From Candidatus Dojkabacteria bacterium (GTDB taxonomy: Bacteria > Patescibacteriota > Dojkabacteria > SC72 > JAHDCA01), in NCBI GenBank assembly GCA_027036675.1, contig JALWDW010000013.1, forward strand, positions 1 to 45,548: a stretch of DNA of 45,548 bases, read 5' to 3'. The notes under the pieces were generated by a model. It was not told the DNA's origin, did not search any database, and saw nothing but the letters and a program-made list of their open reading frames with translations. This document shows, piece after piece, positions 18,347 to 28,763 of this stretch (the stretch's first letter is position 1; each line of letters begins with the position of its first letter). A program made the translations under genes and the position numbers.

Positions 18347-21300
18347 TTATTGGCGAGGGCTCCACCGACCTGTGTCAACGCCTGGTCGTCCGTGCGTTAT
18401 ACTATGCCCTCTTCCAGATCTAAACTGCCTGTATGTAGTTTGCCCACTTGATGAGGCAACTTGCAGTGGTACGTCATGTTGCAATACCAAAGAGATATCT
18501 TCTCCCTGATCGATGATCACATCGGTAGGTTCTTCAGGCGTATTGTTAAACTGCCTATCTACTGCACTTGCCAACAAACGGCCCATTACTCGATGAGTCT
18601 TTGCGTCCTCCCACGCATCCGAACCGCCATCAGCCTGCAAAACGTCTTCAACAAACTCGTCGATATCTCCTTCAGCGGCTTTCAATCCTCGCGTTCCCAA
18701 CTCCCCCAAAGCTTTCAAATGACGCTGTCCCCACGCTCGATACATACCTTTCACTATCTCGTGAGGTTCAAGATGTTTAGTTCTCTCACCCAACAACTCC
18801 CCAACCGCCGACAATACATCCCACAGCGACTTGGGATCCCCTTCAGATAATCCCAGTAGAGCATGCGCCTCGGCTGGCAATTGTTGCGAAAACTTCTGCA
18901 ATCTCACCGCAACGGTTTCAGCTCCGGTCAACCCAGACTGCCCCGGCGCCCTACTTTCCTGTACCGTCGTAGCCAAAACGCGGCTAATTTCCCGTAGCTG
19001 TCTGCTTATACTCGCATACCCTCTTTTTATAGCTCCCACATCAGGCATGACACCACCGACAAGCCTCCATGCCTGTTGATCTCCGTTCACTAGCTCGGGC
19101 ATGTACACTTTCGTTTCTTCACCATTTTGATCGTGAAAAGTCACATAGCCACTGTCGTCCACCGAGTACAAATCTCTACGGGGATCAGTTTTGGTCAAAT
19201 GGGACACGACATCATAAATGCCAGCACCCAAACGGTGCAGAGTATTTATATCGTCTCCACGTTCCTGCAAAATCTTGTTGGCCTGTATATATGCCTGAGT
19301 CAGACGTTCGACATACTCAGGAGTCTCCCCATCGTACTCTAGTATGTATATCCAAGGACTGTTTTTATACATCTCAGGATCACCTTCACGCATTAGGGTA
19401 TCAGGATACAATGATGCGCCATCGTTAAATAGATCCGTAGTCTTGAGCGCGGATAGCTCTTCCCACTCTTTTTGTAAATCCAATGCAATATTGTTTACAC
19501 GTTTGGCGAACTCTAACTTCTTCATTTTATTTTCTTTCTTCCTTAATTCGCCCATCACTGTGCCATACTCGGTCAATAACTTACCGATCCGTACATGATG
19601 CGAAAGAACATTCCCCAAATGTCTCACCTCGTTTTCGACTGATTGCATTGTGGATAGGACTCTATACCCTTCGGTGCCGGGCAAACGGACCTCGCCACCC
19701 TCCCCCTCCGAGGCTACACCGATTTTGTTACGCATATTCTCGGCCAATATTGTATCAGATGGTGAAAACTTCGAAGGGACCTCAAAATTGATCGCATCTA
19801 CTCGACTACCGACCCTCTCCGCTTGCTCCCGTACTTCACTATTCGCCTGATGGTAGGTATCAGCTACCCCTACGATCGTTCCCATGCCGTACTGATCTGG
19901 TCGAAAGCTTTGCAAATGGACATCACCTCCGAGCACTACCATGCCGACCGCATGACGGTTTTGGGTTGCCGTATCTCCAATTTCGTCATGGGGATCGTGC
20001 CAGACGACACCAAGTCTACCTGAGTTCTTATCTAGCCAAGTGCGGAGTCGCGATGGTTCTTCGACAACTCTTTCGTATTCGCCTTGCACAGTAAGCGTCG
20101 ATTGTTCCCATTGTCCTATGAAACTCAATGGGTACTCGACCGGGCGCATTTCCGCCGGCGCCATAGCCACACCTATATTGTATGCTTGAAGCACATCTTC
20201 CACCGAAACCCTACCTTTGCGTATGAAGCCCTCTATGTCCTGAATCTCATTTGTCCATGAGTTTCCATTCACCGTTGATTGATCCAGCTTCGCGAATTTA
20301 TGTATCAGGTGCAATATTATCACCGCTCGTTTGACACCTTCTGGAACCTCTTGTACTTCCAATACGTCTCTAAGCTTATCGTCGCTAGGTGTGCCCGGTA
20401 CGACATGAATCGTGGAAGTTATCTTCATTGCAGACAACAAATCAGTACGGGATATGTAAGAGCTACCATTTTCACCATTATTTTCAGCGGTAAAAGCGGT
20501 AAATGGGTTAGGCTCCAAAACCGCTTCAACTACGGCACGTCCCAAATGTCGTTCAGCATCTATTGCCAGCCAACGGTCCGTCAATTGCAACCTCTCAAGC
20601 GGAGCGGTGTATTCCAGTACTGTTTCTACATTTTCGCTTTCAGGGTCCGACCATCTTGCCGAGCCAGCGTACATCTCTTTGGCAAGAGGCTCCGAGACAA
20701 GCATAAACACTTCATCCTGCCATCGTTTCACATTTTCATCATCAGATCGATTATCTAGCAAAATATCGACCACTTGCTTACGACTTTCCTCATTAGCCCA
20801 TATGCTCCTTCCGCCACCAATATGCTCCAACACGCGTTCCCTTTCGTCTACCGGAAGTGCGTGAACAACAGCGCGCATCGATGCCAATATTCGTACGACA
20901 CCCTTATTATCCGTCTTCCCCTGCGCAAAGTCCCACAGATTATCAGTATCCTCCAGTTCGTCCCATATTTTGTCCAATACTGATATAGCCGCGCCCTCTA
21001 TCACCGGCCGCGGGTCAGGCTCAAACACTGGATTTACTTTGGTCGTATCGTAGCGATTGACACGATATATACTCCAATGTTGCCTGAAAAGGTCGTTCAT
21101 TGCGTCAACAAACTGCTCTGGAGAATCAAACTGCAACCCTTCTGCAATACTTGGACGTTGAGCGACCAATAGGCTACCAAATAGGATCCCCTCTCCTGTA
21201 TCCAAAACCCTGACCTTCGCACTATAAGCGACTTCTGGTTGCACGACACCCTCATCTACCATCGTCTGTAGCCACGACTTTGCCGTATCGGCAATACGCA

Positions 21301-22258
21301 AAGGGCTCGTATCTTCAGGCAGATCCACAGCCTGCATGAAGCCTCCGTCAGTCCCCATGTAAAGTACAGGCTTATGAGTGTCTTCCGCTTTTTGCATCAT
21401 ACCTTCGGCGAGATATCCCGTCACCCGCAATTGATATCGCAGATCTGGATTAAAAACCTGGGAAACAACAGACATTTCATCGCGACGTCTGTATCCCGGT
21501 TCAGATATAGCCTCTTTATCAATTATCGTGTGCATTACCCTGGCAACCGGATCAGTGTACCCCCTAAATGCGTCGGGTCCATCCAAAACCCCAGAAATAG
21601 CCTCCTCTACCGCCTCCGCGTTTGCATCCAATATAGCGACCTTCGCCATACTCTTTGCTTGTACCGTCTCCTCCGGATCACCAAAATCGTCTTCATGTTC
21701 TACCCAAGCAAATAAAGCCCCTGCCTTTCTATCATCTCGTAGCATCGCACCCGCTATGTGTGCGTTCGTCTCTAAGACTGAGGGTGGTTGTACCTCTCCT
21801 GTTTGTATGGCTGCAAACTCCTGTGCTATCACCCTCTCAAACGCGCTCACCAGGCTTGTCGCTGATAGGACGGTCTCCTCAACGGTCTCCAGGTCAAGGG
21901 CTTGATCTCCCGTTTCAGGAATATCAGGAGGGTCAGCACCATCATTTGGCAAGGCCCCATCTTCCTTAGCCCCCACACCTGGTACCGTTCCATTAACCAA
22001 TCCAGAATCCTTGGCGCTATCATTATCTGCCTCGGCTGGACTAACCGACGGAGTTTGGGCTTCCCCCAGAGATTGGAAGTAGTCAAAGTCAAAGCCATCG
22101 CCACCCCCTTCTTGTCCTACTGATGGGGCACCATCACGTTGTTTCGCACCTAAATCGACCGACGAAGCAGGCCACGTAGATTGAAAACTGTCAAAGCTAC
22201 TAGAAACATCGGGCTCTTCACCTCTATCACCCCATACTTCACCAGACATAAGTATCAT
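18347..22258 (-). CDS. Giant uncharacterised protein, paralog B (~1300 aa), acidic disordered N-terminal tail
   Basis: Continuous 1303-codon ORF; no TM or signal peptide evident; block KRAVIILHLIHKF...RVSVEDVLQAYNIGVAM shared with neighbours. Confidence 0.85.
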   Translation of the reverse strand: MILMSGEVWGDRGEEPDVSSSFDSFQSTWPASSVDLGAKQRDGAPSVGQEGGGDGFDFDYFQSLGEAQTPSVSPAEADNDSAKDSGLVNGTVPGVGAKEDGALPNDGADPPDIPETGDQALDLETVEETVLSATSLVSAFERVIAQEFAAIQTGEVQPPSVLETNAHIAGAMLRDDRKAGALFAWVEHEDDFGDPEETVQAKSMAKVAILDANAEAVEEAISGVLDGPDAFRGYTDPVARVMHTIIDKEAISEPGYRRRDEMSVVSQVFNPDLRYQLRVTGYLAEGMMQKAEDTHKPVLYMGTDGGFMQAVDLPEDTSPLRIADTAKSWLQTMVDEGVVQPEVAYSAKVRVLDTGEGILFGSLLVAQRPSIAEGLQFDSPEQFVDAMNDLFRQHWSIYRVNRYDTTKVNPVFEPDPRPVIEGAAISVLDKIWDELEDTDNLWDFAQGKTDNKGVVRILASMRAVVHALPVDERERVLEHIGGGRSIWANEESRKQVVDILLDNRSDDENVKRWQDEVFMLVSEPLAKEMYAGSARWSDPESENVETVLEYTAPLERLQLTDRWLAIDAERHLGRAVVEAVLEPNPFTAFTAENNGENGSSYISRTDLLSAMKITSTIHVVPGTPSDDKLRDVLEVQEVPEGVKRAVIILHLIHKFAKLDQSTVNGNSWTNEIQDIEGFIRKGRVSVEDVLQAYNIGVAMAPAEMRPVEYPLSFIGQWEQSTLTVQGEYERVVEEPSRLRTWLDKNSGRLGVVWHDPHDEIGDTATQNRHAVGMVVLGGDVHLQSFRPDQYGMGTIVGVADTYHQANSEVREQAERVGSRVDAINFEVPSKFSPSDTILAENMRNKIGVASEGEGGEVRLPGTEGYRVLSTMQSVENEVRHLGNVLSHHVRIGKLLTEYGTVMGELRKKENKMKKLEFAKRVNNIALDLQKEWEELSALKTTDLFNDGASLYPDTLMREGDPEMYKNSPWIYILEYDGETPEYVERLTQAYIQANKILQERGDDINTLHRLGAGIYDVVSHLTKTDPRRDLYSVDDSGYVTFHDQNGEETKVYMPELVNGDQQAWRLVGGVMPDVGAIKRGYASISRQLREISRVLATTVQESRAPGQSGLTGAETVAVRLQKFSQQLPAEAHALLGLSEGDPKSLWDVLSAVGELLGERTKHLEPHEIVKGMYRAWGQRHLKALGELGTRGLKAAEGDIDEFVEDVLQADGGSDAWEDAKTHRVMGRLLASAVDRQFNNTPEEPTDVIIDQGEDISLVLQHDVPLQVASSSGQTTYRQFRSGRGHSITHGRPGVDTGRWSPRQ

Positions 22259-22764
22259 TTATTTATCTTAAATACGACCAACCGCCGCCGTCTTGACGGC
22301 CAATTTTCGAATTACCTTCAGCGTGTAATCATGTTGTGTCACTCCATCCATACACCAATCTACCATACTGACAGCGCCTACGTCAAACATGACGCCAAAA
22401 AATCAATCCGCACGTAGGATCAGGATATCAAGGATGGTCTATCCTCCACTCATCGCATCAGACACCCCGAATCATACACATTCGACAGGCGCAGTAGCGC
22501 TGTCGTTCAGCTAGATTACCACCATCACCATGTAGTAAGAACAGACATTTCACCCGACCCGAGGTCGGAGCACGCACCCGCCGTCGCTGGTTTTGTGCAC
22601 CAAGTACACAGAATGTGCCAGGGGTTGCCATAGATGGAAGTCTCCGCCACGGTTGACGCGAGAATACAACACGTAGTATGTCGATGATTGCGGGTGCCGT
22701 CAGGCCTTCTTGCTACACACTGTACATTGTGGTTATACCGATGATTGGAGCACAGTTAGTTCGC

Positions 22765-25700
22765 CTATTTCCGTAACTTACTGGCATCCCTCCGTCCGGC
22801 GTACAGTTGGGTCCAATTTATATCATCTCTCATCTGTTGTATTATCCAACCTTCTAACTCAAACCGTACAGGTTGTGGTAAGTCGTCGAGACCAGTCAGT
22901 ACTTGGTTTGATACCCATGCATATGGGTCTATATCTTTATTAGCAAACGGAATATTACGAAATCGATTTAATATCCTAGCAATATCATTTACTCGTCTAG
23001 GTACATATGTACGCTTTTCATAAGGAGTCAGACCTTCCTCACCATTACTATCATTTGTGCTTGCCATCATCTTCTGTAATCGATCGATATCGTCCCACTT
23101 GTCCATAGGCAACAACGAGTATAACCTCACAATATCATCGTGCACTTTTTTACGCATCCTATTCATCAAATGTCGCCTTCGTTTTAATACTTCTGTCAAA
23201 ATTGTTACCATCGATGAGTTTTCTTCATACAAAAAAACAACGGTAGGAAGTTCTATTGTTATTTCCTGCCCATCAGCATCAATCCCTATCACTATACGTA
23301 CAGTATCAACATTCTCATCCACATCTGATCTGTGCACACCTACCAATTCATGATCACATTCTTGCATAGCCTGTTCCCAGAGACAATCTAATACCCATAC
23401 CATTTCTTCACTTTTTTTCAAACGCCCATTCTCAAAAAACGATGGAAGTACAGGACGATTCTCCTCCTTGCGCCGTAATGGATCCACCCACCGTCCAAAG
23501 TCCGTATTCGGATCCAATATGACGTTAACTTCTGCCTCATTCATCCTATGATTGGGCCACTGCACCGAGTCATTCATCTTAATCAGCTCGGCTACTTTGA
23601 CCAAACGGTGCCACGTCCGTAACAGTCGTTCCTCAACCATCCGCAATCCTTCATCAGACAAAAACGTCCGTTCCATATCATCATCTGTATTCAGTGATTC
23701 ATACAATCCAGACAATTCTTCCAATATACAATCTGGTTTGCTATTTTCATCAAATAGCTTTAGCTTCCACCCTTCAAGCAAAAATCTACGTAAATCATCT
23801 AGTCGCTCCTGTACAGCCTCCAGCTGACGCTTTTGCGTATCATATTCTATCAAGCCGGCCTTCGTTATCTCATAAAATTGTCCAATTCGCTTCTCCATCT
23901 CTGCACTATCGCAGTCTTCACTCGATCGACAATAAACGGTGTACTCCGCCTTATCATCACCGCGCTCCACAACGACCGTCTCCTGACTCACTGCATCTCC
24001 GAGACCTTCCGCTAAATCTGACAACCTACTGGCGATGCGAATTTCCTGATACATTCCTTCTTCGGCGCTACTGGAAGCTACAGTCACCATATTGACAGCT
24101 GACACGATATCCTCCAGTCCCTCAGGATAATTATCAGCATACTTTACCAAGGCTTTTTTGGCATCATCATCTTCATCCGGATGCAATAAGTATTTGATAG
24201 TCTGCCATGTAAACATAGCCCGCTTCTGTTCGTCGGACAGTGACTGCATCCATTCCTCTGTAGCATAATAGCTTCCATGCCTGATCGCCCACAGGATGTC
24301 GCGATACGGTATTCCATCATTACCCATCAAACCTACAGCCATTTGCAAGGTATGAAGGGTGTTCAAAATATCACGGGCGGCCTCCATAGTGTCATGTGGG
24401 TAAGATGCGAACCATGTATCGACCATATACGGCAGTTCGCGTGCCCGCACAGCCTCTCTATATACTTGCTCGAGGTACTTAACTATACGAGTCTCATATA
24501 CCAAACTTTGCCCATCCAAGTCAGAAGTCACCATTTCAAGCAATAACTCCGGACTGTAGTCTATCACATCCAGACCTACTTCCTCCATGTTACGTTCTAC
24601 ACCGTCGCCACGCGCTTGTTTACTATCACCAAGCGCCACTTGCATAGCTTGTTCCAAAAGTTTCTGTGTTTTCTTTGATAAACTCAAATACATAGCGCGC
24701 AAGGTTGCCAGGCGCGGAGCAAGGATAGTCGATAAATCATTTTCGTCGTAATGTTCATTCGCATACGTAGACACTTGCTTTGCCAAGGCACTTGCAAACG
24801 CAATTGCAGACATTTGTAAATATTCCTGATCAGTGGACACCATACTTACAATATTTCCGTCATTATCACTTTTTCGCAATACATTTGACAATGGAGACCC
24901 CCTCAAGGCAGTTTCAAAACCATCACTTATAATACGATCATGCAAATCCCGTCCACCCCAATGTCCGTCCAATTGCGCCATTGATGCACCGATAGTCCAC
25001 GCCGTATATAAGTACATCGCCCTACGGTACAAATCTTGCGTCAGGTCTTCTTGCGGAAGTTCCATTCCTCCCTTTGCCCGAGCATCCCACCAGTTCATCA
25101 GAGCTGTTTCGATATATAAATCCATACCTCCCGCGCTATCCGGCAAAGGCTCTGGCAATCGAACGGGACGTACAACCACTTTACCTTCTTTATTCATCCG
25201 TGGTACGAAAATCATCCGACGGGATTCACTTCCATCCTGCTCATCCAGATCATCCGGCACCCATGTATTTTGTTCCAGTGCGGCCAACACCATACTCACC
25301 ATCTCAACCCTTGATGCGATATTCGCTGGTCCCAAAGGTTCATCAAGACCCAAGTCTTTACGCGTTTCCTCCAGATCAGGTTTATTGTAATCACGCCACC
25401 AAGGGTGCAATGTGGTTATCACATCACTTTGAGCGGTGATGAGAGCAAAGGGATCAAACGGTTTACCTTGCTTTACTCTATCCTTTATTCTGTGACTTAG
25501 TTTTTCTATTATATTGGACTCCCTTGCCGACACCCATGCCTCGCGGATGTCACCGAGACTAGGTGGGGGTGTTAGACCCACTCCAGGGAGTGGCATTTGA
25601 CGCGGAGCCGATGCTTTGCGCAATGTATCTGACCATTCTCTTGCAGCATGGGCAGACAACACCCTCATGGCCGAAGATACAGCACCCACTGTTGGGGCTC

Positions 25701-26079
25701 CGTCGCCTTTGTCATCAAAAATGCTGTCGTCCCCCACTCCTTCCTTCTGTGATTGAGCCAATTCGTGCGTAATCTCTCTCATTGGCGAATTCATCTGCGC
25801 GAGAGCGGCGATCAACTGCGTGCCACCAGGACCTGCAGGTTCACTATCGAGCATGGGACTCTGCGACGTAGGTTCGTGGTCTTCTCGTGCTCCTCTGGAC
25901 ACTCTTTGCCGTAATATACTCTCAAGTTCACATAGAGGACAAGTCCTCTCTATTCTTGCCCAAATCCACTGTATAGCGTCAGCTGTTGGACTATGTGGGT
26001 CTTGCTCGTCAACCAATGCCCGACCAAATAATCCATCTTCCGGTCTCCCAAATGTTTTTTTAGGTCCATCATCAGCCAT
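22765..26079 (-). CDS. Giant uncharacterised protein, paralog A (~1100 aa)
   Basis: Continuous 1105-codon ORF; block KRAMFTWQTIKYLL...EGLEDIVSAVNMVTVA shared with neighbours. ATG at 26079, GTG at 26082. Confidence 0.85.
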   Translation of the reverse strand: MADDGPKKTFGRPEDGLFGRALVDEQDPHSPTADAIQWIWARIERTCPLCELESILRQRVSRGAREDHEPTSQSPMLDSEPAGPGGTQLIAALAQMNSPMREITHELAQSQKEGVGDDSIFDDKGDGAPTVGAVSSAMRVLSAHAAREWSDTLRKASAPRQMPLPGVGLTPPPSLGDIREAWVSARESNIIEKLSHRIKDRVKQGKPFDPFALITAQSDVITTLHPWWRDYNKPDLEETRKDLGLDEPLGPANIASRVEMVSMVLAALEQNTWVPDDLDEQDGSESRRMIFVPRMNKEGKVVVRPVRLPEPLPDSAGGMDLYIETALMNWWDARAKGGMELPQEDLTQDLYRRAMYLYTAWTIGASMAQLDGHWGGRDLHDRIISDGFETALRGSPLSNVLRKSDNDGNIVSMVSTDQEYLQMSAIAFASALAKQVSTYANEHYDENDLSTILAPRLATLRAMYLSLSKKTQKLLEQAMQVALGDSKQARGDGVERNMEEVGLDVIDYSPELLLEMVTSDLDGQSLVYETRIVKYLEQVYREAVRARELPYMVDTWFASYPHDTMEAARDILNTLHTLQMAVGLMGNDGIPYRDILWAIRHGSYYATEEWMQSLSDEQKRAMFTWQTIKYLLHPDEDDDAKKALVKYADNYPEGLEDIVSAVNMVTVASSSAEEGMYQEIRIASRLSDLAEGLGDAVSQETVVVERGDDKAEYTVYCRSSEDCDSAEMEKRIGQFYEITKAGLIEYDTQKRQLEAVQERLDDLRRFLLEGWKLKLFDENSKPDCILEELSGLYESLNTDDDMERTFLSDEGLRMVEERLLRTWHRLVKVAELIKMNDSVQWPNHRMNEAEVNVILDPNTDFGRWVDPLRRKEENRPVLPSFFENGRLKKSEEMVWVLDCLWEQAMQECDHELVGVHRSDVDENVDTVRIVIGIDADGQEITIELPTVVFLYEENSSMVTILTEVLKRRRHLMNRMRKKVHDDIVRLYSLLPMDKWDDIDRLQKMMASTNDSNGEEGLTPYEKRTYVPRRVNDIARILNRFRNIPFANKDIDPYAWVSNQVLTGLDDLPQPVRFELEGWIIQQMRDDINWTQLYAGRRDASKLRK

Positions 26080-26085
26080 CACATA

Positions 26086-26094
26086 TTTGTATCA
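26086..26094 (-). promoter_or_regulatory. Extended -10 TGATACAAA, 6 nt upstream of ATG 26079
   Basis: Minus strand reads TGATACAAAtatgtgATG. Confidence 0.6.
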
Positions 26095-26277
26095 CCAACT
26101 TAATGCGGGCAGTATTTCCCGAAGTCTTTTATGCGACTTCGTATCATCGTACATTTCCATGATTATACCAGCACTACACCCCCAAAAACAACCTTATAGG
26201 CTGTAGCTATCTCATCTTCACTTACACTCATCGATATGATATTGTGTAATATGGATTAATATAAATAAAGTATTCTG

Positions 26278-28551
26278 ATGAATAAAAAAACTAAACCAAA
26301 GCGGTCTGGTAAAACTACCATACAATCACATACACCAGAACCTGATAAATCATCCACTCTCACCACTTCTCGTTGGTGGAAACTGGATCAAAATATTATG
26401 AACGGTGTCCGCCTCTTGTACATAGGCTTGGTAGGCTTTACCGCTCTCGCTGTAGTCACGTTATATATCATCTATGAACAGAAAGAAACTCAACACAGTC
26501 GATCCGGGAACTTCGACCGCTTTGCCAGGCTACAAGCCTCCACTTATAAGCCATTCCAAAATGCGGAAGAGTTTCGGCAATACATGGAAGAAGCCGAGCG
26601 ACACAATATGTACGGTATGGCCGATTTGAGCTTCAATGAGCGCGACATACCCATGCCAACCTCTTCCTTGGAAGGTATGGGCGTAGGCAGTGTGCCGTTC
26701 ACCTCAAGCCCAAAATTCGCCGATGACGGTACCGGTGTAGATCGTTCCCATACCAACGTACGCACAGAAGGTATCGATGAAGCGGACATCATCAAGTTGG
26801 ATGAACACGATATCTATTACAATATCGAAAATGGCAGCTTCTTGCCGGATTTTGAAGGCCCCCTACCCCGACCTATGCCGATACAAATGAAAAATGGAAC
26901 TCTGTTGAATTCCGATATCTCCGATCCAGACGTGACGGATTCAACCAAGCCGGTCCATCCACCGATCGATGAAGATATTATAAAACCCGGTATACGTATC
27001 GCGGACATCACTGACCCCCGCGATTTGGATCAATCCGCCACATTGCCACGATCAGGTGAACTTCTGCTTCACGGCAATATTTTATTAGTTGCGGGCAACG
27101 ACGTAGACAACAATCGCAAATACGCCGACAATTACTCGATCGTTGGGTATGACGTAACCTCGGGCGATCAACCGCAACTTTTGTGGCGACACACCTTGGC
27201 CGACAGCCAATATGCGCACCAAGTTTATCGTGTCGACGACAAAGTGTATCTGTTTGCATCATCGTATGTCTCGGCCGGCGATGATTGCGAAATCCCTTTG
27301 TTCACTCATGCAGACGGCAACCAAGACACCGACATACAATGCACAGATATTTACAGACACGATACACGACGTCCTTCCGATACACACCTGCAAACGGCCG
27401 TTGTAATGGATATTCAATCCGGGAAAGTATTACACACCAAAAGCTTCCTGACAGATTCCGACAATCCGATCATATATATGACCGCAAATTCGATCTATAT
27501 GGCTGACCCATCCCCGACTACCGACCAATCTACCTTGGACTTACTTCACGAAGCTACTCAAGATACATCGCTTTTCCCGAGAAAGGTTCGTAAACGTGTG
27601 GAAACCATACTTTCGTACGATATTTCCACCGACTCCAAACTATCCGAAATATCCCATACGATTGACGCATATATGGCAACACTCAGAGATGAGCAACGGG
27701 TCAATATGGAGAACAAGATGGAAGAATTCGGTACTGAGTTTTATCGCAAGCATATACGCGATTATGTACGCACCGGTATCACTGCGTTGTCAACCGATGA
27801 TCTGAGCCTGCGCGCCACCGCGTCCGTGCCCGGTTATTTGGATGATGAGTTCTCCATCGATGAATACGATGGGACCCTGCGAATGGTTACTACCGTCGAT
27901 GGGAGTTGGTGGGCTGAGAATGTGCCGAGTGAAAACGATTTGTATATCCTCGACGCAAACAATCTCAAAAAATTGTCTTCAATCCAAGGATTGGGGTTGG
28001 ATGAACGCATTTACTCCGCTCGTTTTGTCGGAGACCGAGCATATATGGTCACATTCCGACAAACAGATCCATTCTTTGTATTTGATCTGTCAGACAAAGA
28101 GTCTCCAAAGGTTGCCGGTGAATTGAAACTCCCGGGGTTCTCAACATATCTACATCCATTGCGAGATCATCTCGTGCTCGGGATTGGTCGTGATAGTAAA
28201 ACTCGTGTCAAGGCATCGCTTTTTGACACCACCGATCCACACAATCCACAAGAGGTCGCCAAACTTTCAATACCTGATGCGTATTGGTCGGAAGCCATGG
28301 ACAATCATCACGCTTTCATGGTGAACACTGATAAGGAATTTTTCTTCCTACCTACAGATGCAACCAAAGGCACGGGGTATATTGTCTCGTATGCCGGCAA
28401 CGACCTGAAGGTCATCAAGGCGCTGAGTGATTTACAATCAGTTCGGCGTGCAGTATACAGTGGCGATACGTTGTTCGCAGTCAGCGATCACGCTCTGCGA
28501 GCTTACTCGATGGATACTTGGGAAGAAGTCGATTCACTTATGTGGAAATAG
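26278..28551 (+). CDS. Membrane-anchored beta-propeller domain protein (PF09826-like)
   Basis: N-terminal TM (LLYIGLVGFTALAVVTLYIIY); SHTNVRTEGIDEADIIKLDEHDIYY resembles the family signature TNVQVEGVDEADIVKTDG; repeated blade-like segments. Confidence 0.78.
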   Translation: MNKKTKPKRSGKTTIQSHTPEPDKSSTLTTSRWWKLDQNIMNGVRLLYIGLVGFTALAVVTLYIIYEQKETQHSRSGNFDRFARLQASTYKPFQNAEEFRQYMEEAERHNMYGMADLSFNERDIPMPTSSLEGMGVGSVPFTSSPKFADDGTGVDRSHTNVRTEGIDEADIIKLDEHDIYYNIENGSFLPDFEGPLPRPMPIQMKNGTLLNSDISDPDVTDSTKPVHPPIDEDIIKPGIRIADITDPRDLDQSATLPRSGELLLHGNILLVAGNDVDNNRKYADNYSIVGYDVTSGDQPQLLWRHTLADSQYAHQVYRVDDKVYLFASSYVSAGDDCEIPLFTHADGNQDTDIQCTDIYRHDTRRPSDTHLQTAVVMDIQSGKVLHTKSFLTDSDNPIIYMTANSIYMADPSPTTDQSTLDLLHEATQDTSLFPRKVRKRVETILSYDISTDSKLSEISHTIDAYMATLRDEQRVNMENKMEEFGTEFYRKHIRDYVRTGITALSTDDLSLRATASVPGYLDDEFSIDEYDGTLRMVTTVDGSWWAENVPSENDLYILDANNLKKLSSIQGLGLDERIYSARFVGDRAYMVTFRQTDPFFVFDLSDKESPKVAGELKLPGFSTYLHPLRDHLVLGIGRDSKTRVKASLFDTTDPHNPQEVAKLSIPDAYWSEAMDNHHAFMVNTDKEFFFLPTDATKGTGYIVSYAGNDLKVIKALSDLQSVRRAVYSGDTLFAVSDHALRAYSMDTWEEVDSLMWK

Positions 28552-28763
28552 ATCTTGCGCAGCTTTGGCAAATAAGCTCATCTTAGTGACGGTCGAGAAG
28601 CGGCTGATACACTCCCACTCCCGCCACGGGATGGGCAATTATCAAGAAGGGTATCTTCTGATGAAATAGATCTTCCAGAAGTTTCCGAAAGAAAATGTCA
28701 AATATATTGATATTGGCCGACTGTATCAGGAACAGAAAGTGCGTGCGATCCCGTGAAACACCC

